Shown in pieces: positions 14,765 through 20,896 of a stretch of DNA of 30,263 nucleotides. Under the pieces are notes generated by a model. The model saw only the letters and a list, made by a program, of their open reading frames with translations. It had not been told where the DNA came from and did not search any database. A program made the position numbers and the translations under genes. Numbering within the stretch: position 1 is the first letter of the stretch; each line of letters opens with the position of its first letter. Source of the stretch: a virus. Location of the stretch: the IMG/VR virus record IMGVR_UViG_3300037225_000038, positions 1-30,263 of that record. One strand, given 5' to 3'.

Positions 14765-15829
14765 TTATGTTCCGGTTGCCGCAAGGGAAGTCCCGGTGAG
14801 CATTGCCATGGCCTTCGGCTTTTTCGTGATAACGCCCGCTGTCGTCGAGTAGCACGGAACGATGTAGTTGAATCCACGCTCCTGTATCGGAAGCATGGTA
14901 TACGTCCTGGGAAGTATTAGCTTGCAAACGTCCCGGTCTTTTTTGAACGCCAGGATTATGTCGCTTGCAGTCGATATGCTCCCGCCCGCAGGTACACTTT
15001 TTGCGTTGACAAGCGTGTCAACCATTGTCACTTCAGGGTGATTTTCTCGGAACTTCTGCATGATATTGATAAGCGGATACTGTGCAGACAGCGGAGTATT
15101 CACGAGCATGTTGTAGTGCTCGATAGGCATGAGGATCGTGTCGGCTGCGTATCGGTCGAGAGTCGCAACCCTGATTGACGTGAGAAGTTTGTCGAGGTCA
15201 GTCAGAATATCTATTGGGTCCTTGATACGGACGCCTGCTGTTGAACCGAACCATGTGGTATGCGTGTTCGAGTTCGTGACACCCGCCGTTGCCGCCACTG
15301 TGCCGATATAGGTGTTGTAGAAAACGCCTGTCAGGCCGGCATAGGCTTTTGAGCTTGCATTCGCAAACCAGGCAATCTTGTCAACCAACTGCTGGTAAGC
15401 CTCGAAACACGCTTTGGCTTTCTGCATTTCGATCTGCATAGAAGGCTGATCGGGATGATTGGCCGCTGCCTGCTTGCCTGCCAGGAGCTCGCGGACGTTG
15501 TACTTGAATCCGCCCGTAAGCATCCTGATGGGAACCGGCAGTTCCGAGCCCATGATATTGACTTCGGGAATGTCGTCGGCGTCGTCGCTGCCTATTTTCC
15601 ACGTTCCCACCCTGTCAAACAGACGCCAGGTGTACCACAGGTTGTCTCCGCCGAGTGATTCGATGGGAATGTGTTTGAAGGATTTGAGTTCGCCGTATTC
15701 GACGAAATTGAGTTCGCTTTCGATGAATTCGAGTTGGCGCTGAAAGAACACCGACAGGTTGGAGTCGATGCTGTCCAGTTTCTGCTTGAGATAACCGATG
15801 AAGTCGGTCTTGATCACTTGCTTCGGCAT
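14765..15829 (-). CDS. Major capsid protein, DUF2184-like
   Basis: A 354-aa HK97-fold capsid protein of the DUF2184 type. Signs are the N-terminal LSVFFQRQLEFIESELNFVEYGELKSFKHIPIE region, GTWKIGSDDADDIPEVN and VPIRMLTGGFKYNVRELLAG (the conserved E-loop and spine segments), then PIDILTDLDKLLTSIR, DTILMPIEHYNML and AFKKDRDVCKLILPRTYTMLP. It follows the protease/scaffold and cement genes, the usual order. The start has AAAGGAGCCCGAAT upstream. No protease cleavage site can be assigned by eye. An intrinsic terminator follows. Confidence 0.93.
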   Translation of the reverse strand: MPKQVIKTDFIGYLKQKLDSIDSNLSVFFQRQLEFIESELNFVEYGELKSFKHIPIESLGGDNLWYTWRLFDRVGTWKIGSDDADDIPEVNIMGSELPVPIRMLTGGFKYNVRELLAGKQAAANHPDQPSMQIEMQKAKACFEAYQQLVDKIAWFANASSKAYAGLTGVFYNTYIGTVAATAGVTNSNTHTTWFGSTAGVRIKDPIDILTDLDKLLTSIRVATLDRYAADTILMPIEHYNMLVNTPLSAQYPLINIMQKFRENHPEVTMVDTLVNAKSVPAGGSISTASDIILAFKKDRDVCKLILPRTYTMLPIQERGFNYIVPCYSTTAGVITKKPKAMAMLTGTSLAATGT

Positions 15830-15892
15830 ATTCGGGCTCCTTTGGTTAGGTTTTGTTTTCTGTTTATTAAAATCCTGCTTTTGACTTCACCG

Positions 15893-16714
15893 TTACTGGG
15901 GCAAATTGACGGTCACCGGCACAAGGCCCGCTGCCGTGATGGTCGCCATTGCTTTTGCGCCCGTAAATGCAACGCACTTGGATGAATCGGATGATTTTCC
16001 GATATATCCTGCATATTTCGTCGAGTTGTTGACCAACCGTGCGTACAGGGCGTCGCCAGGTGAAAGCGCTTCCTCACCATACACCCACACGGTCCCGCCC
16101 TGCATGATGTTGACGGGTTCTTTGTCCATGTAGTAGGTCGTGCCGTCGATCTGCTGCTGCCTATCGTGAGTGAGATAGGATATTCCGAGAATGTCAGCGC
16201 CCGCATCTTGCGAGCTTATCGCGTCCACTGCGGATGCGTCGTCACCGGAGCCTGCGCCTGTGAAAGTCGTTGCAACCGCGGTTACATCTTCACCGTCGCC
16301 GATATAGGTGATAACGGCAGCGGCGCGAACACACGAATAGCAGTCGCCAAGAGCCGCAGCAATGTTCGCCGCGTGCTGTATCATGGTAGCCGCAAGGTTG
16401 GTCACCCATGCGGTGCTGATTACGTCGGTGGTGGTTACTGCCGCCACTTCGCCGTCCGCTGCGGTACCGTGCGTGATTGTTGTCACCATGAGGCCGGCGC
16501 TCATTGTAGTTCCGGATACCGTGATGGTGAATTTGTTTGAGCGGGCCATACGGCAAACGTTGTCGTACAACCGACTCTGGACTACCACGCGGCCGTAGTA
16601 GATGATGCCCGAAGCTATGCGAGAAATCTTCCGGGCCAGTTCCGACGCGAGCGCCTGCATTCCGAGTATGGCAGGCTCGAAGTACATTTGGTAAGAGGTC
16701 TGCGGGATGTTCAT
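15893..16714 (-). CDS. Capsid cement/decoration protein, gp24/DUF2190-like, with an inserted domain
   Basis: A 273-aa protein between scaffold and major capsid genes. Residues 1-55 (QTSYQMYFEPAILGMQ, ASGIIYYGRVVVQ) and about 175-273 (GGTVWVYGEEALSPGDALYARLV, AGLVPVTVNLPQ) together look like one small beta-barrel cement protein of the gp24/DUF2190 type. Between them (about 59-163) is a beta-rich insertion with KFTITVSGTTMSAGL, AWVTNLAATMIQHAAN and TYIGDGEDVTAV, resembling small repeat domains in fibre proteins. The insertion is probably displayed on the capsid surface. The ribosome site AAAAGGAGAAAG precedes the ATG. Confidence 0.8.
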   Translation of the reverse strand: MNIPQTSYQMYFEPAILGMQALASELARKISRIASGIIYYGRVVVQSRLYDNVCRMARSNKFTITVSGTTMSAGLMVTTITHGTAADGEVAAVTTTDVISTAWVTNLAATMIQHAANIAAALGDCYSCVRAAAVITYIGDGEDVTAVATTFTGAGSGDDASAVDAISSQDAGADILGISYLTHDRQQQIDGTTYYMDKEPVNIMQGGTVWVYGEEALSPGDALYARLVNNSTKYAGYIGKSSDSSKCVAFTGAKAMATITAAGLVPVTVNLPQ

Positions 16715-16766
16715 ATTTTCTTTCTCCTTTTTAGGGTTTTGGTTTCTGTTTATTGCTTCTTAAAAG

Positions 16767-17399
16767 TTACTTGGCTTCCTGCTTTTTGGTGAAGGAGTCC
16801 TTTATGTTTTTCTTCCACATGTCGTTGATGTCGGGTTTTTCCTTCGACACACAGGCGTCGCACTTGCACCCGGAAACGTGCTCGGTGCTGTCATTTTTGG
16901 GATCGTTAATGGCCCTGCGATTTGCTGCGGCAGCTTGGTCAACAACGTCGTTCTTGACAGTCGAGAGTGCGGCGTCATACCACACCTTGACAGCGGTAAG
17001 GTCTTCTTTTTTTACGGCGGCAATTTTGTCCTTGGCTTCCGGGAACGCCCTGGTCGCAACGGCCAGCATGATTTCCGCGTCGGAAAGGCTGTCGATTTTC
17101 TCGACTTCGGCAACGTCCAAATGCGGTTTTGCCTGGGCAACGAGTTCCGCTCGCGCCTTGCCTGCTGCGGTGATCTTTCCGGGAAGTGCGGCGATTTCGG
17201 TATTGGCCGCATCGAGTTTGGTTTTGGTCGCGTCGCGCTCCGCGGTCATTGCGTCGAGCTTGGTCTGGACAGCGGCAACAGCGGTGATGCTGTCTTTTTT
17301 CAGCGTTTCGATGGTCGCCAGAGATTCGGCAAAGGCTGCGGCGACTTCCGGTGCCTGATCGTTATACACGATACCTTTAATGGTTATGGGAACGGGCAT
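16767..17399 (-). CDS. Nested internal-start scaffold protein
   Basis: An in-frame ATG at residue 265 of the protease fusion is preceded by GAAAGGAGCCGACCA, a canonical Shine-Dalgarno (GGAG, 7 nt spacing) that is better than either upstream start. The resulting 210-aa protein begins MPVPITIKG and contains only the helical scaffold: VQTKLDAMTAERDATKTKLD, the AKPHLDVAEVEKIDSLSDAEIMLAV stretch and the C-terminal KNIKDSFTKK. This is the arrangement of lambda C/Nu3, where scaffold is made in excess from inside the protease gene. The internal start is inferred from sequence alone. Confidence 0.7.
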   Translation of the reverse strand: MPVPITIKGIVYNDQAPEVAAAFAESLATIETLKKDSITAVAAVQTKLDAMTAERDATKTKLDAANTEIAALPGKITAAGKARAELVAQAKPHLDVAEVEKIDSLSDAEIMLAVATRAFPEAKDKIAAVKKEDLTAVKVWYDAALSTVKNDVVDQAAAANRRAINDPKNDSTEHVSGCKCDACVSKEKPDINDMWKKNIKDSFTKKQEAK

Positions 17400-18191
17400 T
17401 GGTCGGCTCCTTTCAAAAGGTGAATTATCTATTGAGTCTTTATGAATTGTCAATTCGCTTACGTGATAAGTTGAATGGAATGAATTTTCGCCTTCGCCAT
17501 GTTGAACTGTATATCTGTCTCCTCCATGTCTTGCAGTTATTCTTCCTTTTAAACCTGTTTTTTTTGCGGTCACTCTCGTTCCAAATTCAGGATGCCGTCC
17601 ACTTCCTGGGCCACCGTCTTCTTTGAAATTCGGCTCTCCACATTCGTAAACGTCGGCGGCGTCAAGGTGAAGGCTTGCCACATTCCCGGCGCGCCCGAGG
17701 TCGCAGATAGCGACGTGGTTGTAGCGACGGTTTGTCTGTCTGCGGTCGTATGCCTGGCCCTGCCACACTCCGGGTTCTTCGATTTCGTCACAGACATATC
17801 CGGCAGAGAGTTCGCGCTTGCCGCCGTTCACTTCGGCAATGGCGTTTTTATCGTTGATTGTGATGGAGGTAGAAAGAAGTTGGCCGTCGCATTGAGTCGT
17901 TTCTCCTGTGAAACCTACTTGAAACTGCTTTACGTTGTCAGGATTGACGCTTCGTGTGGAGGGGTGGTTATTCGTGACCGGCTTCATCTTCAGGGTGTTT
18001 ACGGAGTCGGCTTTTGCGAGTTCTTCCGGGTCTACGAGTTCGCGAACAATCTTTCCGCACTCGTAGTATTCCAGGATGCCCGAGCGCGCAACAACCGCGG
18101 TGCCCTGCAAATATCCGTCATCGGTTTGCTTGATTGACCCGACAATGCGGGCCTTATCTATGCGGGCTACGTCTTTTTTGATGGTTGGCAT
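16767..18191 (-). CDS. Prohead protease-scaffold fusion, DUF2213 family
   Basis: A 474-aa protein if started at MPTIKKD. Residues 1-180 are a DUF2213 serine protease domain: TNNHPS (His76) and RELSAGY (Ser129) are the likely catalytic residues, and RRYNHVAICDLGRAG is the conserved end of the fold. A glycine-rich linker (EDGGPGSGRHPE, 191-202) leads to a small inserted basic beta domain (about 205-250). Residues 265-474 are a helical scaffold (Ala/Lys/Glu coiled coil) with a C-terminal CKCDAC motif. The frame is open to an ATG at 18245, but that would place an intrinsic-terminator hairpin inside the coding region, and the family-like protein starts near 18191. The alternative start cannot be excluded. 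It is the first gene of the capsid-tail operon. Confidence 0.88.
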   Translation of the reverse strand: MPTIKKDVARIDKARIVGSIKQTDDGYLQGTAVVARSGILEYYECGKIVRELVDPEELAKADSVNTLKMKPVTNNHPSTRSVNPDNVKQFQVGFTGETTQCDGQLLSTSITINDKNAIAEVNGGKRELSAGYVCDEIEEPGVWQGQAYDRRQTNRRYNHVAICDLGRAGNVASLHLDAADVYECGEPNFKEDGGPGSGRHPEFGTRVTAKKTGLKGRITARHGGDRYTVQHGEGENSFHSTYHVSELTIHKDSIDNSPFERSRPMPVPITIKGIVYNDQAPEVAAAFAESLATIETLKKDSITAVAAVQTKLDAMTAERDATKTKLDAANTEIAALPGKITAAGKARAELVAQAKPHLDVAEVEKIDSLSDAEIMLAVATRAFPEAKDKIAAVKKEDLTAVKVWYDAALSTVKNDVVDQAAAANRRAINDPKNDSTEHVSGCKCDACVSKEKPDINDMWKKNIKDSFTKKQEAK

Positions 18192-18199
18192 TTGGTTCC

Positions 18200-18242
18200 C
18201 AAAATAAAAAATGGGCTCCAGGCTTTTGGCCTGAAACCCATT
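18200..18242 (-). terminator. Leader hairpin with U-tract, terminator or attenuator before the capsid operon
   Basis: In the minus-strand RNA the arms at 18242-18229 and 18223-18210 pair over 14 bp, including two G-U pairs, around a CAAAA loop. The same DNA on the plus strand would contain two C-A mismatches, so the structure favours minus-strand RNA. The right arm is followed directly by a TTTTATTTT tract. It lies between the promoter at 18298-18326 and the likely start at 18191. That makes it a transcription attenuator or a remnant upstream terminator. Confidence 0.8.
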
Positions 18243-18297
18243 CATGGTCCCTCAAAAGGAGGTCATCGAATTAGGGTGCTACTGTCGCGTTGATTAG

Positions 18298-18326
18298 AAT
18301 ATAACGTCAAAAAATTAAAATGTCAA
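18298..18326 (-). promoter_or_regulatory. Consensus sigma70-type promoter of the capsid-tail operon
   Basis: Reading in the minus direction, TTGACA (18326-18321) is separated by exactly 17 nt from TATATT (18303-18298). This is nearly perfect sigma70 consensus and is embedded in AT-rich non-coding DNA. Transcription would start near 18291 and give a leader of about 100 nt before the protease gene. No promoter of similar quality is seen elsewhere in the minus-strand structural genes. Confidence 0.8.
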
Positions 18327-18448
18327 CTATTTTTTTTAATCACGCGGCGCCCACACAAAAATTATGACAAATAATATTCCTTTCCAAGCTATCCGCGCTG
18401 TCCTGGCCGCCCCGCAAACCAAAGGAGCAATTTTAATTCTAATAATGT

Positions 18449-18480
18449 AATAATACGTTTGCTCTGCACAAACGATTATT
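18449..18480. repeat. Inverted repeat, possible operator
   Basis: AATAATACGTTTG and CAAACGATTATT form an almost perfect 12-bp inverted repeat, with one extra A in the left arm, around a CTCTGC spacer. It lies in the 370-bp non-coding gap between the leftward capsid promoter and the rightward 76-aa gene. It is AT-rich at its outer ends and lacks a U-tract, so an operator for a dimeric regulator is more plausible than a terminator. The rest of the gap (18327-18448 and 18481-18545) shows no gene or clear motif. Confidence 0.5.
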
Positions 18481-18562
18481 ACAAAAATTCTGTTATAGCC
18501 ACACAATTAACGGAATATGCGGCCTGTACGCTTATTAAAACAATTAACAGAAGGGAAAGATT

Positions 18563-18793
18563 ATGGATCAGGAAACGAAGAAGTATTTAAGAGAACTTAC
18601 GAATGAAATCGTAGATGCACAATTAACAACCGCACTTTTTCGGCAAATTGATAAGAACAAAAAATTAGAAGAAAATGAAATAAAGGAAATGCTTAAGACT
18701 TGGGTGGGTATAAAATCTCGCGTGCATGATTTAAGAGATCAGCAATCTCCTGACAAATACGACCTGACGGCTCTCTCCAAGTGGGACGGGTAG
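18563..18793 (+). CDS. Small charged protein ending in a copy of the TerL C-terminal peptide
   Basis: A 76-aa protein on the strand opposite to the structural genes, with AAGGGAAAGATT just before the ATG. The body is helical and highly charged (TKKYLRELTNEIVDAQ, FRQIDKNKKLEENEIKEMLKTWVGIK). The C-terminal ten residues before the last glycine, YDLTALSKWD, match the TerL C-terminus YDLTAMSNWD. Eight are identical and two are conservative changes, while the codons differ mostly at third positions. No family is recognised. A role that involves the partner of the TerL tail (portal or procapsid), or a regulator of packaging, is a speculative inference. It is transcribed towards the terminator at 19031-19055. 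Confidence 0.75.
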   Translation: MDQETKKYLRELTNEIVDAQLTTALFRQIDKNKKLEENEIKEMLKTWVGIKSRVHDLRDQQSPDKYDLTALSKWDG

Positions 18794-18796
18794 GCC

Positions 18797-19030
18797 GAGA
18801 ATACAAAACAATAATAGGACAAATAATCGGAGCTATAACAACGGGATCAATCCGTCTCTCCGCTTCGGCGGGCTTCTGTTGCGTGCGTGAAACCTTTGCG
18901 TGCCGAAAACAAAAAGTTCCGAGCAGTCTTTTTAATGCTGTCTTAGCCGAGACGATTATCCCGGCGTTAGAATTAAAATTGCGGGAATTCATACCTTACC
19001 TCCATGTTGTTAAATATAACAGTGAATGCT
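18797..19030. other. Stretch without a confident gene
   Basis: This 230-bp stretch follows the 76-aa gene. It contains a CCGC-TTCG-GCGG tetraloop hairpin near 18860. On the minus strand, a GGAGGTAAGGT ribosome site lies directly before an ATG at 18992. That opens a 99-aa frame (MNSRNFNSNAG...) running to 18693, antisense to the end of the 76-aa gene. The composition of that frame is not convincing and it has no recognisable motif. A long plus-strand 3' UTR or a small RNA ending at the terminator is an alternative reading. Confidence 0.4.
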
Positions 19031-19055
19031 CCACGGGCACAAGGCCCGTGGTTTT
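19031..19055 (+). terminator. Intrinsic terminator of the 76-aa gene transcript
   Basis: CCACGGGC (19031-19038) and GCCCGTGG (19044-19051) form a perfect 8-bp stem with an ACAAG loop, followed by TTTTCTCT in the plus direction. It isolates the 76-aa gene from the next rightward promoter at 19099-19128. Confidence 0.88.
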
Positions 19056-19098
19056 CTCTCGTAGGAGATCATAAAATATGAATAATGCAATAATTTCC

Positions 19099-19128
19099 TT
19101 GCATTTCCATTTTAATAATATTATACTA
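19099..19128 (+). promoter_or_regulatory. Promoter of the secreted cargo gene pair
   Basis: TTGCAT (19099-19104) is separated by 18 nt from TATACT (19123-19128). The block CTTGCATTTCCATT, including the -35 element, is repeated exactly before the plus-strand gene at 29179. It lies 30 nt upstream of the first signal-peptide gene, directly after the terminator at 19031-19055. The flanking DNA is strongly AT-rich. Confidence 0.7.
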
Positions 19129-19158
19129 TTATTATACAAACAACTAAGGAGGGTTCCG

Positions 19159-19536
19159 ATGAATACGAGAAAGATGATTTTGATTTTTTTGTGCGCTTTG
19201 GCAATGCAGGGACGCGCGGAATTATGCGACACAATGACGGTCAGTCCAGATGCGGGCGGAAGTAATTTTGCAAGTTATGCCCAGCTAATTCAGGTCGTAA
19301 ACGGGTATCTCATATTTCAGTACAAGGGCGAATGGTCTGGCCCTGACGGATTGTTTTACTATCCCATTGCTTTCAAAATCAAAAGCGCAAAAGCAGCCGC
19401 GACGCTAACCGAGGGCACTCCGTTGTGGCGAATACTACCTTCGGGAACCGTAATTTACAAAATAGGCACAGTGGAAATGAAAACGATTAGCGGGTTTTCC
19501 CATGAAGTAAGGCTATACGAAATTCTGCACTATTAA
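19159..19536 (+). CDS. Small secreted protein of unknown function
   Basis: A 125-aa protein. The ATG at 19159 is chosen because AAGGAGGG lies 6-7 nt upstream and the protein then begins with a classical Sec signal peptide: MNTRK, a hydrophobic core (MILIFLCALA) and a probable cut after GRA near residue 21. The frame is open to 19078, but that extension crosses the promoter. The mature part is beta-rich (YAQLIQVVNGYLIFQYKGEW, LWRILPSGTVIYKIGTVEMKTI) with one cysteine close to the cleavage site. It is followed after 37 nt by a second signal-peptide gene. I do not recognise the fold. As a moron-like cargo gene it may act in the envelope during lysogeny (inference). Confidence 0.78.
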   Translation: MNTRKMILIFLCALAMQGRAELCDTMTVSPDAGGSNFASYAQLIQVVNGYLIFQYKGEWSGPDGLFYYPIAFKIKSAKAAATLTEGTPLWRILPSGTVIYKIGTVEMKTISGFSHEVRLYEILHY

Positions 19537-19573
19537 GGGACAGATTTTAGCTCACACTTAACCGGAGGGCACT

Positions 19574-20182
19574 ATGAAAAAGATTTTCGTCCTACTGTTC
19601 CTGGCAGGCCCGGCGTTCTCGCAAATACCAGAGCTGCATGACACCACTGTTCCCTATTTTGGTGATATCCTTCAATTTCACGAAATAAATTACACCGGTA
19701 TTAGCGAAACATTCCAGGCTTTCCGAATTGGTAAGGCGTGGCCCTCCATAGCCCAAACACCCGACACGATGCTGGTAGAAATATCCACCAACCTTCACAA
19801 TTTCCCTGAGTACAATTATTTGAATGAGGACGGAAATCCTAATGCCGGGTGGAAAGTCAGTTTTGGAGGTTTGGATTCGTTGTTGACTATGCATAGATCA
19901 AACGGAAAAAACGAGGACACGCTTTTAGGTTTTTACCAGGGGCCAAACTGGGGAATATTTATGTTGGTGGGGAACGCCAAATATGCGTTTAGTTTTGATA
20001 ATTGGCCCTCTACGATCCGCGACCTTTTTAATTCGCTGAAACCAACCACATCAACCATACACCCTCGGGTGTCGTCGATGTTGGTTAGAAACGTTCTGGA
20101 GAGGTCTTATTTGGTCAATGGCAGGCTTATTCAAAACCAAAACAGCATGCGGTTCGTTCCTAACCGGATTTTTGTACGATAG
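19574..20182 (+). CDS. Secreted protein with a possible C-terminal sorting-like tail
   Basis: A 202-aa protein with an N-terminal signal peptide (MKKIFVLLFLAGPAFSQ, probable cleavage after AFS) and CCGGAGGG just upstream of the ATG. The mature part has Trp/Phe-rich beta segments (GWKVSFGGLDSLL, GFYQGPNWGIFMLVGNAKYAFSF). The last 35 residues read RNVLERSYLVNGRLIQNQNS and then RFVPNRIFVR. The pattern resembles the YDxxGRLV...GxYxV end of type IX-like secretion tails found in Bacteroidota and Fibrobacterota, but the match is loose. It shares a transcript with the 125-aa gene and converges with the minus-strand gene ending at 20160, overlapping it by 23 nt. Confidence 0.78.
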   Translation: MKKIFVLLFLAGPAFSQIPELHDTTVPYFGDILQFHEINYTGISETFQAFRIGKAWPSIAQTPDTMLVEISTNLHNFPEYNYLNEDGNPNAGWKVSFGGLDSLLTMHRSNGKNEDTLLGFYQGPNWGIFMLVGNAKYAFSFDNWPSTIRDLFNSLKPTTSTIHPRVSSMLVRNVLERSYLVNGRLIQNQNSMRFVPNRIFVR

Positions 20183-20372
20183 GCAGATCAAGTTCGGACG
20201 CTCGGGTAAATTCAAAGATGGTCACTTTTTTTTCTGACAAGGCAAACTGTATTTTGCATATCCCGCCCTGAGAACATTCGGCGTGAATATCAATACTGCC
20301 GGTGTGCTTACGGTCTTCCACCGAAGTTTTTAAAAGTCGCGCAACGATTTCGGTAGCTTCAATGGCCTTCAT
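20160..20372 (-). CDS. Small protein of unknown function at the end of the glycosyltransferase cassette
   Basis: A 70-aa protein. Its start overlaps the end of the methyltransferase gene by 14 nt, consistent with coupling. The sequence has an N-terminal helix (AIEATEIVARLLKTSVED) and beta strands (IDIHAECSQGGICKIQFALSEKKVTIFEF) with two cysteines. No motif was recognised. The ribosome site is weak. It is the last leftward gene before the plus-strand cargo genes. Confidence 0.6.
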   Translation of the reverse strand: MKAIEATEIVARLLKTSVEDRKHTGSIDIHAECSQGGICKIQFALSEKKVTIFEFTRASELDLPIVQKSG

Positions 20373-20895
20373 TTTTAAACCGTCCAGGCGTTTTCTTTAC
20401 GAGCCACGACGTGTCAGTGAAAACAAAATCAGGCTCCCCAAACATTTCATCCACGGCCTTTTTTACAAGTATCCCATCGCTATCGTAGTAGTCATGTCCG
20501 CCGACATATCCGCCCGGAATTACTTTGGAGTAATAATTTAAAATGTCTTTCTTTACCGCATCGTAAGTATGTACAGCGTCAATATAAACAAGGCTGAAAA
20601 ACGATTCGGGAAATTCTCCGACCGCGTCGTCTGTCTTTTTGCTAACTAAATAAATATTTCTTCCCTCTGTATTTTTTATAAAAGATGCTTTTGTTTTTTC
20701 GTCTTCCAATGGGTCAACGCAATGCAACTCGTCAAAGAATAGAGATAAAACACTTGCAGATTCCCCAATGTAAGAACCTAACTCTATCGCTGGTGTGTGT
20801 CTTATCTTGGGAGGTAACGACAAAAGGAGTGTTATCAAACCATCAAGCAATTCGTAACTATTCCTATAAAATTTTTCACGTTCGATCTTTTGCAT
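20359..20895 (-). CDS. Class I SAM-dependent methyltransferase (Methyltransf_24-like)
   Basis: A 178-aa Rossmann-type methyltransferase. Motif I is IELGSYIGESA (37-47), the acidic residue after beta-2 is HCVDPLED (Asp61), the beta-4 motif is LVYIDAVHTYDAVKKD (102-117), and the beta-5 region is IPGGYVGGHDY (126-136). The YIDAxHxYxxVKxD and GGxxxxHDY signatures are typical of the Methyltransf_24/cephalosporin-hydroxylase-like group found in glycan and natural-product clusters. The substrate is probably a sugar or small molecule, not DNA. It starts one base after the stop of the third glycosyltransferase. Confidence 0.87.
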   Translation of the reverse strand: MQKIEREKFYRNSYELLDGLITLLLSLPPKIRHTPAIELGSYIGESASVLSLFFDELHCVDPLEDEKTKASFIKNTEGRNIYLVSKKTDDAVGEFPESFFSLVYIDAVHTYDAVKKDILNYYSKVIPGGYVGGHDYYDSDGILVKKAVDEMFGEPDFVFTDTSWLVKKTPGRFKNEGH

Positions 20896-20896
20896 A

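Noticed and set aside
18781-19074. Plus-strand 97-aa frame after the 76-aa gene
   Set aside because: It runs through the intrinsic terminator, has no ribosome site and shows arbitrary composition.
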